A DNA stretch of 6,905 nucleotides from an uncultured Selenomonadales bacterium (GTDB taxonomy: Bacteria; Bacillota_C; Negativicutes; Selenomonadales; Selenomonadaceae): assembly GCA_946407175.1 (NCBI GenBank), contig CAMJNB010000070.1:1-6905 (forward strand), in the 5' to 3' direction. The notes under the pieces were generated by a model that saw only the letters and a list, made by a program, of their open reading frames with translations, ran no database searches and was not told the DNA's origin. This document shows, in pieces, positions 1 to 5,975 of this stretch (position 1 is the first letter of the stretch; the number at the start of each line of letters is the position of its first letter). Both the position numbers and the translations under genes were made by a program.

Positions 1-3000
1 GCGTCATCTCCGTCATGTAGTTTGCACTTGCGGGACGGAATAAAATTCTGTCCATGTTAAAGCCGATCGCCTTCATGCGGTCGTAAAGCTGATTAATCGT
101 CGAAATGCTTTCAAACTCTTTTATGCGCATAAGGAAAACTGCTTTCGGCACCATCTCGGAAATTTTATGCCAAATTTTTAAAATGTCGTCGTTAATCTCG
201 TAGTAACTGCAAAGCGTACCGAAAACGGGGTAATCTCTCTTCGTGCAGGGCGCATACTCCGGCGTGGGAACGTCCTCTCTCTGCGCGTAGCAAAGATTGA
301 CCGGCATGTACAAAAGTTTTTCGGTGAAAAGCTTAACGTCGGGATTCATTTCAGCCGGCGGGTTCATAACTTCATCGGTAATGAAATAATCCATTGTATC
401 AAGACCGGTTGTCGAAGGATAGCCGATGCCGCTTATTTGAATGGGCGCCGGCTTGTATGCAAAGACAGGTAACGCATTACCTTCGGCGTGACCTGCGGGG
501 TCGATTAAAATATCAATTTTATCGTCGTGAATTTTTTTCGCAATTTCTTCAAACGTCATGTCCTTGACAACTTCGTAGTGTTCGGCAAATTTTTTGTAAA
601 GCCCCGTGTAAATGTCTTCAAAGTCGGTCAAGCTGTAGCAGGTGACTTCAAACTTTTCACGGTTATGCGCGGCAATCATACCGAAAATCGCGGCAAAGTT
701 TTGGTGACGGTTGAAGATTGAGGAGACGTAGCCGATTTTAATTTTTTCACCGCGTTTGTGGAAGGTTTTGTACGGCGTAACGTCATTGAAAAGTTTTTGG
801 TAATGGAAATTTGCAGTCGCGATTTTTTGTGACGGAATGTCGAGAAGTTCAAGGGAGGAGAATAATCCGCTGAACAATTTAAATTTTTTGTCGCGGTCTT
901 GTGAAAGGTTGGACGCACGCTCGTAATTTTCCGCCGCCTCCGGTGCCCTGCCGTTCAACAGTGCAATCTTAGCGCGCAGTTCGTGATAGTCGCAGACAAA
1001 TTGTATCGTGTAATTATTTATGTTATCACGTGTGAAGGCAACTTTTTGAATGGCGTCGTACGCGCCGACATAATCGCGCAGAATTTTTTTGCACGCGGCT
1101 ATGTGGTAGTAAATTTCATTTTTATGTTTTTCGTCAGCTTGAATCGCCAATTCCAAATTATAAAGCGCGCGCTTGATATGGATAATGTCTTTAACTTTTT
1201 CGTCGCGGAAGTCCGGTTCAATCTCGAAATACTCCATTGCACGCTTGTAATATTCTTCCGCCATTTCAACGGTGACGGGCTCGGCGTCCTGCGGAAAGTC
1301 CGGCAACTCTTCGCCGTTCATCCACGCATTGTAAATTTTTTCGTAAGCCGCCTCAACTTCACCCATATAAATTTCGTCGTTCATAATCGGCGAAGTTTCC
1401 ATTTTGCGGCGAATAGTCAAATGGTAATCGCGAATCCTGTCCCAATCATTGGCAAGGTCAACCGCCTTTTGAATGTATTCTTCTTCACTGAAAGCGCAAA
1501 GTTCACCTAAGCCTACGTTTGTCAAGAGAGAGTAGCCGAAACGCGAATTATGACGTTCCTGCACAAGCGTAATGACAGGCAGTCCCATATAAAGCGCGTC
1601 GCAAGTCGTACCTCCGCCGGGATAAGGGAAAGTGTCAAGCGCAATGTCGGCGCGTGCATATTTCGGCAGGTATTTTTGTTCGTCCGGCTCGTAAATCAAT
1701 TTTTCGCGCGAAAGTCCAGCCGCCTCAATTCTTGCAATCGCGTGGTCTGTACCGTACTTGTCGCGGAAGGCTTTACCCTTCAAATAAAGTTTTGCATTCG
1801 GCACGGCGTTTACAATTTTCGCCCAAACTCTTAACGTCTCGTCGGTAACCTTAGTGAAGTTGTTAAAGCTTATGAAAGTTACGTAGCCGTTTTTCGTACA
1901 AGGCGCGGGATTGACAACGGTCGGTTCATCGTGCCACATGTAGCAGAAGTGACTGTGTTGCAGGCGTAACATTTTTTCAGAGAAAAATTTTTCATTCAAG
2001 CCTACGGGGTCGGTGTACTTGTCAACCATGAAATAATCAATCGCCTTGACGCCGGTCGTGTTAAACCAGCCGATAGCGCTTATAATAATCGGCGCGGGTT
2101 TGAAACAGACAATGTTCATGACGTTATTCGCCGTGTGACCGGAAAGGTCGACGAGGATATCAATTTCATCATCTTTAATCCTCTGCGCGGCAACTTTCGG
2201 ATCGTCGAAGAGAATATTTCTGAAATGGTCGACGCTCTTTTTAAAATCGGCGGCGACGTGGTCTTCTTTATTTTTGGCGTAAATGTAAACTTCAAACTTG
2301 CTCTTGTCGTAGCATTTATAAAAAGCGTAGCTGAAGAAGGCGACAACGTGTCGGCGAATGTCGGGGGAAATGTAGCCGATACGAATTTTTTCATGGCGCG
2401 GATGCGTTTTTGGGTCGTGCGCCATAGGTTCCACAAAGTTGTAAAGGTCGTTGAAGGCGCAAATTTCTTCGTACAATTTTTCGCGGCTGACATTTACGTT
2501 GTGCAAACTGAAAAGGTAGTTGCTGTAGTCTTCGCGTTTAATTTTTTCGACGTAGTATCGCGCATTGGGGTCGACGGGAACGTTTGTATTCATCTTCGCG
2601 CTAAGTTCATAGTGCTTTAAAGAGTTAGGCGCGTCGCCTGCATAGCGGTAGGCGTGACCCAAAATGTTGTGAATCATCATGCGCGTAAGAAGGTCGATAT
2701 TGGGATTTTCCAGCGCCATTTCCGAATACTTGATACAGCCGCCGTAATCCTGCTTTAAATCGCAAACACGTCCGCGCAGAAATAATCTGTATGCAGTCGG
2801 CGGGAAATGCTCCTCAAGGTACGTAACGGCTTTATCGGCTTCTGCTGTTCGATTGTAGTCAACGTAAATCGACGCCACTTTTTCTGCCGGCATCGGATCA
2901 TCGGGTTCAAGCTCCGCAATTTTTTTAACCGTCTCCAAAGTTTTGGATTCGTCGTGTAATTCGCCGTGATAGCGAAATAAGTCTTTTAAAAGTTCGTCAA

Positions 3001-3052
3001 CCTTTTTGCGTTTCTTTTCAATATCTTTTTTCTTCGGCTTAATTTTTCTCAT
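1..3052 (-). CDS. Tandem GT41 (OGT/SPINDLY-like) TPR glycosyltransferase, 3' end outside window
   Basis: I translated the minus strand from the ATG at 3052-3050 and found 1017 codons open to the window edge, so the C-terminus is missing. Residues 1-20 are very lysine-rich. Residues about 35-165 are helical and TPR-like. Residues about 222-575 form a first GT41 domain: KIRIGYISPD with His235 at the position of the OGT catalytic-region His498, VDLSGHT (302-308), KPAPI, then the sugar-nucleotide motif ALDTFPYPGGGTTCDALYMG (471-490). Residues about 597-720 are again TPR-like. From about 770 a second GT41 domain begins (KIKIGYVSS, His783, IDPAGHA, YKPAPIQISGIGYPSTTG, MDYFITD) and is cut before its own LDT/GGTTTCD segment. 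GT41 enzymes transfer sugars, typically GlcNAc, to Ser/Thr of cytoplasmic proteins; bacterial members can modify flagellin. A flagellin substrate is inferred from a flagellin gene 3 kb away. Start choice: GGTGA at 3062-3066, nine bases before the ATG, and a good promoter upstream. The GT41 assignment is firm; donor and acceptor are unknown. Confidence 0.9.
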   Translation of the reverse strand, partial: MRKIKPKKKDIEKKRKKVDELLKDLFRYHGELHDESKTLETVKKIAELEPDDPMPAEKVASIYVDYNRTAEADKAVTYLEEHFPPTAYRLFLRGRVCDLKQDYGGCIKYSEMALENPNIDLLTRMMIHNILGHAYRYAGDAPNSLKHYELSAKMNTNVPVDPNARYYVEKIKREDYSNYLFSLHNVNVSREKLYEEICAFNDLYNFVEPMAHDPKTHPRHEKIRIGYISPDIRRHVVAFFSYAFYKCYDKSKFEVYIYAKNKEDHVAADFKKSVDHFRNILFDDPKVAAQRIKDDEIDILVDLSGHTANNVMNIVCFKPAPIIISAIGWFNTTGVKAIDYFMVDKYTDPVGLNEKFFSEKMLRLQHSHFCYMWHDEPTVVNPAPCTKNGYVTFISFNNFTKVTDETLRVWAKIVNAVPNAKLYLKGKAFRDKYGTDHAIARIEAAGLSREKLIYEPDEQKYLPKYARADIALDTFPYPGGGTTCDALYMGLPVITLVQERHNSRFGYSLLTNVGLGELCAFSEEEYIQKAVDLANDWDRIRDYHLTIRRKMETSPIMNDEIYMGEVEAAYEKIYNAWMNGEELPDFPQDAEPVTVEMAEEYYKRAMEYFEIEPDFRDEKVKDIIHIKRALYNLELAIQADEKHKNEIYYHIAACKKILRDYVGAYDAIQKVAFTRDNINNYTIQFVCDYHELRAKIALLNGRAPEAAENYERASNLSQDRDKKFKLFSGLFSSLELLDIPSQKIATANFHYQKLFNDVTPYKTFHKRGEKIKIGYVSSIFNRHQNFAAIFGMIAAHNREKFEVTCYSLTDFEDIYTGLYKKFAEHYEVVKDMTFEEIAKKIHDDKIDILIDPAGHAEGNALPVFAYKPAPIQISGIGYPSTTGLDTMDYFITDEVMNPPAEMNPDVKLFTEKLLYMPVNLCYAQREDVPTPEYAPCTKRDYPVFGTLCSYYEINDDILKIWHKISEMVPKAVFLMRIKEFESISTINQLYDRMKAIGFNMDRILFRPASANYMTEMT

Positions 3053-3092
3053 TAATAATTTTCACCCTTTTTTGAATTAAGAATTTTTACAA

Positions 3093-3134
3093 GCTAAAGG
3101 CTAATAGCTAATAGCTAACCGCTAACCGCTAAAT
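3093..3134 (+). repeat. Heptanucleotide tandem repeat, six GCTAANN units
   Basis: Six uninterrupted 7-base units are visible on the plus strand: GCTAAAG, GCTAATA, GCTAATA, GCTAACC, GCTAACC, GCTAAAT. The first five bases of every unit are identical and only the last two vary. The array lies in the predicted 5' leader of the glycosyltransferase mRNA, directly after its predicted transcription start. The same family recurs at 4857-4905 and 4923-4943. It resembles the short tandemly repeated heptamers described in cyanobacteria, but no function can be read from the sequence. Confidence 0.9.
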
Positions 3135-3142
3135 TCCATTGG

Positions 3143-3171
3143 ATTTTATATCAAAAATTTATAAATGTAAA
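3143..3171 (-). promoter_or_regulatory. Sigma-A-type promoter of the GT41 glycosyltransferase gene
   Basis: Read on the minus strand, TTTACA (3171-3166) is followed after exactly 17 bases by TAAAAT (3148-3143). Each hexamer matches the sigma-A consensus at five of six positions. Transcription would start near 3136, giving a leader of about 84 bases that contains the heptad repeat array at 3093-3134. The start site is predicted, not observed. Confidence 0.65.
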
Positions 3172-3220
3172 CTGCGCGGTACAAAAGTTTAGGTGCCGGA
3201 CTATTTACTACCCTCCCTAG

Positions 3221-3249
3221 TTTACAATGCGGAGAGTTTTTGGTAAAAT
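3221..3249 (+). promoter_or_regulatory. Sigma-A-type promoter of the ylqD-rimM-trmD operon
   Basis: TTTACA at 3221-3226 and TAAAAT at 3244-3249 are separated by 17 bases. Transcription would begin near 3256, leaving a leader of about 32 bases before the ylqD start codon. The same hexamers and spacing occur divergently in the promoter at 3143-3171, with 49 bases between the two -35 boxes. A promoter placed here means the operon is transcribed independently of any rpsP/ffh cluster. Confidence 0.7.
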
Positions 3250-3287
3250 TGGCGGGTTATAAATTCAAAATATTGGAGGAAATTTTT

Positions 3288-3683
3288 ATGGACAAAATTT
3301 GGGTTACGGTTCCTGTGACGGTTAAGGCGAAACTTACCGAAAAACTTCGTACGCGCATTATTGAGGACCTTGATAAAACCGTTAATCAAATGGACCTTGA
3401 AATTAAGCAGATTAACATTGACCGTCAGCGCGAACTGAATAACCACCCCGAACAGGGTGAACAGATTGTCCGCTTTTTCGGCAATGAAGTTAATAAACGT
3501 CAGCAAACCCGTGAAGAGGCGCTTAACCGCAAAGAAATTATTGAAAAGCTTGCCATTGGCGCGGAAATTGTTCAAGCTACCCTGCCGCATCAAGTTGAAT
3601 TGAAAATCGGCGATGACTTCAACGAAATTACCAACGTTGAAATTTTGCTTGAAGACGATAAAATAATTGCGATTCGCGGATAA
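3288..3683 (+). CDS. ylqD: YlqD family protein
   Basis: This 131-residue protein matches the length and layout of Bacillus YlqD (about 128 residues). It has a short N-terminal strand (WVTVPVTVKAKLTEKL), then a long charged helical, probably coiled-coil region at about residues 18-88, and a small C-terminal beta unit with VELKIGDDFNE and a terminal ILLEDDKIIAIR that resembles the conserved YlqD ending. The family has no established biochemical function and is encoded next to rimM and trmD in many Bacillota, which is the case here. I chose the ATG at 3288 because GGAGGA at 3275-3280 lies seven bases before it. An in-frame ATG at 3240 lies inside the promoter and is rejected. No signal peptide or membrane segment is visible, so a cytoplasmic location is expected. 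The rimM start lies seven bases after the stop codon. Confidence 0.85.
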   Translation: MDKIWVTVPVTVKAKLTEKLRTRIIEDLDKTVNQMDLEIKQINIDRQRELNNHPEQGEQIVRFFGNEVNKRQQTREEALNRKEIIEKLAIGAEIVQATLPHQVELKIGDDFNEITNVEILLEDDKIIAIRG

Positions 3684-3689
3684 AATTTT

Positions 3690-4193
3690 ATGGCAGAAAA
3701 AAATTCCAATGAAGTAATAATCGGCAAACTCGGCAAAACTCACGGCTTACACGGTCTTTTGAATATCATTCCGCTTACAGACTTTGAAGGACGTTTCGAC
3801 GATTTGAAAGAGGTTTTTGTAGGCGGCAACTTGCGGCAGATTGAAAGCGTCGTTCATATCGGCGAAGAAATTTGTATAAAGTTCAAAGGCATTGACGATC
3901 GCGAAACTGCAAAGACTTTGACGAACAAAATTTTAACCGTGTCGCGCAGTCAAGCCGCACCGCTTGATGAAGGCGAATTTTATACCTTCGACATAATCGG
4001 CTGTGAAGTTTTTGACGGCGAAAAAAAAATCGGCGTTGTCACCGAAGTTTTAAAAACCGGCAGCAATGACGTCTTTCAGATTGAAACTGCTGACGGCAAG
4101 GAAATTCTGATTCCCGCGCTGAAAAGTGTCGTCGAAGAAATTAACATTGCCGATAAAAAAATTTTTGTAAGCGGCTACGAAAATGCAGATTGA
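3690..4193 (+). CDS. rimM: Ribosome maturation factor RimM
   Basis: The 167-residue product has the RimM architecture. An N-terminal domain (about residues 8-85) starts with the signature IIGKLGKTHGLHG, and a C-terminal PRC-barrel (about 93-164) carries FYTFDIIGCEV, an IGVVTEVLKTGSNDVF segment and EILIPALKSVV. RimM binds ribosomal protein S19 and assists maturation of the 30S head and 16S rRNA processing in the cytoplasm. Its length is normal for the family. It begins six bases after the ylqD stop, with only a weak GCGGA ribosome-binding sequence overlapping the end of ylqD, and its last 11 bases overlap the start of trmD. Expression by read-through and translational coupling within the operon is therefore likely. 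No key motif is missing. Confidence 0.95.
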   Translation: MAEKNSNEVIIGKLGKTHGLHGLLNIIPLTDFEGRFDDLKEVFVGGNLRQIESVVHIGEEICIKFKGIDDRETAKTLTNKILTVSRSQAAPLDEGEFYTFDIIGCEVFDGEKKIGVVTEVLKTGSNDVFQIETADGKEILIPALKSVVEEINIADKKIFVSGYENAD

Positions 4194-4869
4194 TATCATA
4201 ACGCTTTTTCCCGAAATGTTCGGCGGTGTATTTGGCGAAAGTATCGTTAAACGCGCCGTCGACAACGGGATTTTAAAAATAAATTTAACGCAACTGCGCG
4301 ACTTCGCCTTCGACAAGCACAAACACGTTGACGATTCGCCATTCGGCGGCGGCAGCGGCATGGTGCTTAAGCCGGAACCGATGTACCGCGCAGTTCGTCA
4401 CGTTTTGGCGTCCGATGAAAATTTATCGCGCAGAATTATAATCACCGACCCCGCAGGTACAACGTTCAATCAAGACAAGGCGAAAGAGCTTGCGACGTTC
4501 GAGCGGCTTATTTTTATTTGCGGACATTATGAAGGTTTTGACGCGCGAATTTACGATTTAGCCGACGAATTAATTTCAATCGGCGATTACGTTTTGACCG
4601 GCGGCGAACTGCCTGCAATGGTAATTGTCGACGCAGTAGCGCGAATGTTGCCGGGCGTACTTGGCGCCACCGATTCTGCCGTAACGGATTCTTTTTTTGA
4701 CGGCATTTTATCCTATCCGCAGTATACAAGACCGCGCGACTTTGAAGGCAAAACGGTGCCTGACGTACTGCTTTCCGGCAACCACGCCGAAATTAATAAA
4801 TGGCGCCGTGAGCAAGCTTTAAAGCTTACTGCGTCACGACGCCCTGATTTATTGGATATTAGCTGGTAG
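4183..4869 (+). CDS. trmD: tRNA (guanine37-N1)-methyltransferase TrmD
   Basis: This 228-residue SPOUT methyltransferase makes m1G37 in tRNAs that have G36, using S-adenosylmethionine, and so prevents +1 frameshifting. Visible signatures are IDIITLFPEMF at the N-terminus, DDSPFGGGSGMV (50-61), CGHYEGFDARI (113-123), the knot and SAM-binding loop SIGDYVLTGGE (132-142), then YTRP, VPDVLLSGNHAEI and RRPDLL. Arg154 and Asp169, implicated in catalysis in the Haemophilus enzyme, fall at exactly the same residue numbers. The start overlaps the end of rimM by 11 bases and has no strong ribosome-binding site of its own, which suggests translational coupling. The C-terminus is slightly short compared with about 240-250 residues. 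The codons for the last residues, ISW and the TAG stop, lie in a heptanucleotide repeat array. rplS, the usual next gene, is absent. Confidence 0.97.
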   Translation: MQIDIITLFPEMFGGVFGESIVKRAVDNGILKINLTQLRDFAFDKHKHVDDSPFGGGSGMVLKPEPMYRAVRHVLASDENLSRRIIITDPAGTTFNQDKAKELATFERLIFICGHYEGFDARIYDLADELISIGDYVLTGGELPAMVIVDAVARMLPGVLGATDSAVTDSFFDGILSYPQYTRPRDFEGKTVPDVLLSGNHAEINKWRREQALKLTASRRPDLLDISW

Positions 4870-4905
4870 CTTTTAGCCGTTAGCTTTTAGCTGGTAGCTT
4901 TTAGC
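4857..4905 (-). repeat. Heptanucleotide tandem repeat, seven GCTANNN units on the minus strand
   Basis: On the minus strand, from 4905 down to 4857, seven uninterrupted units read GCTAAAA, GCTACCA, GCTAAAA, GCTAACG, GCTAAAA, GCTACCA, GCTAATA. The invariant core is GCTA, and the fifth base is usually A. The array overlaps the last 13 bases of trmD, including its stop codon, and fills much of the gap to codY. It belongs to the same family as the array at 3093-3134 but points the other way. Confidence 0.9.
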
Positions 4906-4941
4906 GGATTATATTTTTAATTGCTAATTGCTAACCGCTAA
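4873..4941. terminator. Possible hairpin between convergent trmD and codY
   Basis: The bases at 4873-4891 and 4923-4941 are complementary at 16 of 19 positions, and a shorter perfect stem pairs TTAGCGG (4901-4907) with CCGCTAA (4935-4941). The position between convergent genes suits a shared transcription stop. No U-run immediately follows the stem on either strand and the loop is long, so this is not a canonical intrinsic terminator. Confidence 0.3.
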
Positions 4942-4943
4942 TC
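4923..4943 (+). repeat. Heptanucleotide repeat, three GCTAANN units opposed to the neighbouring array
   Basis: The units GCTAATT, GCTAACC and GCTAATC follow 17 bases after the seven-unit array and face it, so the two arrays can pair in several registers. The third unit overlaps two of the three bases of the codY stop codon at 4942-4944. Confidence 0.85.
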
Positions 4944-5718
4944 AGCCCTTAAGCTTTTTAACTTCGTCAAGCAAGTATTCATTCAAAATTTTAATGTACG
5001 TCCCCTTCATACCGAGTGACTTCGATTCAATGACGCCGGCAGATTCAAATTTACGCAGAGCATTTACAATGACAGAACGCGTAATGCCTACACGGTCGGC
5101 AATTTTCGACGCTACCAGAAGTCCTTCGCGCCCGTCCAATTCGCTTAAAATATTTATCGCCGCTTCAGATTCTGAATAACTAAGCGTCGCCAACGCAATC
5201 TGTACCGTAGCCTTTTTACGCGCCTCAATCTCAACTTTTTCAGTATGGTCACGGAGCATCTCCATACCCACTACCGTAGCTGCATATTCGGCAAGTATCA
5301 AGTCATCTTCCGTGAAGTCCTCATCATAACGCGCCATGATAAGCGTACCGATTCGACGCCCGACGCCGTAAATCGGAACAATCGTGGTATTTTTACTTTC
5401 AAATGAACAACGCGCATTTTCATCATAAGCACAGGTACCGCTACGCGTACGTCGATTAGCTTGAGTATCTTCCAATCGATTAAGCCAGCGCACATACGGC
5501 TTGGGAAATCTGCCTTTGCGAATGACTTTTTCAATCATAAGTTCGCATTCAAAATTGTCCGTGAAGGCGTAGCCGCAAATTTCGCCGCTCTTATCCATAA
5601 TATAAACATTTGCATCAAGTACGTTGCTTAAAACCTTTGAGACGCCGTCATATTCTACATTTTCAGAACGTTGCAAAAGTTTATTAATTTTCCGCGTCTT
5701 CTCCAAAAGTGTCGTCAT
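4942..5718 (-). CDS. codY: GTP- and branched-chain amino acid-sensing transcriptional repressor CodY
   Basis: The 258-residue product has the full CodY length and layout. An N-terminal GAF-type ligand-binding domain covers about residues 1-155, including TTIVPI (111-116) and DDLILAEYAATVVGMEML. A long linker helix follows. A C-terminal winged helix-turn-helix contains ASKIADRVGITRSVIVNALR (203-222), nearly identical to the DNA-binding helix of Bacillus subtilis CodY, followed by ESAGVIESKSLGMKGTYIKILN. CodY represses nutrient-acquisition, stationary-phase and motility genes when GTP and Ile/Leu/Val are plentiful. FP at 71-72 is kept, but the Arg61 that anchors isoleucine in B. subtilis has no clear counterpart. 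Two cysteines (96 and 104) lie in the loop before TTIVPI. The start codon at 5718-5716 follows AGGAG (5733-5729) by ten bases. The gene stands alone, convergent with trmD and divergent from the flagellin gene. Confidence 0.97.
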   Translation of the reverse strand: MTTLLEKTRKINKLLQRSENVEYDGVSKVLSNVLDANVYIMDKSGEICGYAFTDNFECELMIEKVIRKGRFPKPYVRWLNRLEDTQANRRTRSGTCAYDENARCSFESKNTTIVPIYGVGRRIGTLIMARYDEDFTEDDLILAEYAATVVGMEMLRDHTEKVEIEARKKATVQIALATLSYSESEAAINILSELDGREGLLVASKIADRVGITRSVIVNALRKFESAGVIESKSLGMKGTYIKILNEYLLDEVKKLKG

Positions 5719-5767
5719 ATATTCAAATCTCCTCTCAAAAAAATTTTCGTGCTTAAGAGTTATATAA

Positions 5768-5796
5768 ATAATACCACATAATTCTATGAAATAAAA
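5768..5796 (-). promoter_or_regulatory. Probable codY promoter with extended -10
   Basis: On the minus strand TATTAT (5773-5768) is preceded directly by TGG, an extended -10 element. A weak -35 hexamer TTTTAT lies 17 bases upstream (5796-5791). Transcription would start near 5761 and give a leader of about 42 bases that carries the AGGAG ribosome-binding site. The CodY box at 5799-5813 lies just upstream of the -35 region. Confidence 0.5.
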
Positions 5797-5798
5797 GC

Positions 5799-5813
5799 AT
5801 TTTTCTGAAATTT
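5799..5813. promoter_or_regulatory. CodY-binding box
   Basis: ATTTTTCTGAAATTT matches the palindromic CodY consensus AATTTTCWGAAAATT at 13 of 15 positions, with the CWGA centre intact. It lies three bases upstream of the predicted codY -35 element and about 80 bases upstream of the flagellin promoter, so autoregulation of codY is the simplest reading. An effect on the flagellin gene is possible. It was found by eye; binding is inferred. Confidence 0.65.
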
Positions 5814-5893
5814 CTTTTTTATCGTGAAATAAATTTTTCTTTTTATCGTAACAACGCGGCGAAAATTTTAGACTCTGCGTTTCAAGATTATAC

Positions 5894-5929
5894 TTGTAAA
5901 AGAAAAATTTTTGTGCTATTATTCGATAA
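5894..5929 (+). promoter_or_regulatory. Flagellin promoter region with overlapping sigma-28 and sigma-A candidates
   Basis: Two promoter types overlap. For sigma-28, AAAAATTT (5903-5910), 11 bases, then TTCGATAA (5922-5929) each match six of eight positions of TAAAGTTT-N11-GCCGATAA with exact spacing. For sigma-A, TTGTAA (5894-5899), 17 bases, then TATTAT (5917-5922) preceded by TGC form an extended -10 promoter. Either would give a leader of about 40-47 bases. Flagellin genes are normally sigma-28 dependent, which favours the first, but the sequence does not decide. Confidence 0.55.
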
Positions 5930-5975
5930 ATTAAGGATGAATAATTTTTTATGGAAGAAAGGACGGGTGATTAAC

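Noticed and set aside
527..2620. Several plus-strand open frames of 64-175 codons inside the first 2.6 kb
   Set aside because: They lie antisense to the continuous glycosyltransferase frame, lack ribosome-binding sites, and their translations are low-complexity Phe/Val/Asn-rich strings with no family resemblance.
1..3052. Two separate glycosyltransferase genes, or a frameshifted pseudogene
   Set aside because: The frame is continuous across the linker between the domains with no stop, and both domains keep family motifs.
3240..3287. 16-residue N-terminal extension of YlqD from the ATG at 3240
   Set aside because: That ATG lies inside the promoter, upstream of the predicted transcription start, while the ATG at 3288 has GGAGGA at ideal spacing.
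3222..3743. Minus-strand open frame of 173 codons opposite ylqD
   Set aside because: It is a shadow of ylqD and the rimM start, without a ribosome-binding site; ylqD on the other strand is recognised by family resemblance.
3093..4943. The GCTAANN arrays as a CRISPR
   Set aside because: The units are 7 bases with no spacers, far below CRISPR repeat and spacer lengths, and no cas gene is present.
5913..5975. Flagellin starting at the ATG at 5913 or 5938
   Set aside because: The first overlaps the -10 region and the second has no properly spaced ribosome-binding site. Flagellin D0 begins at MAITMGG, which follows a good site.
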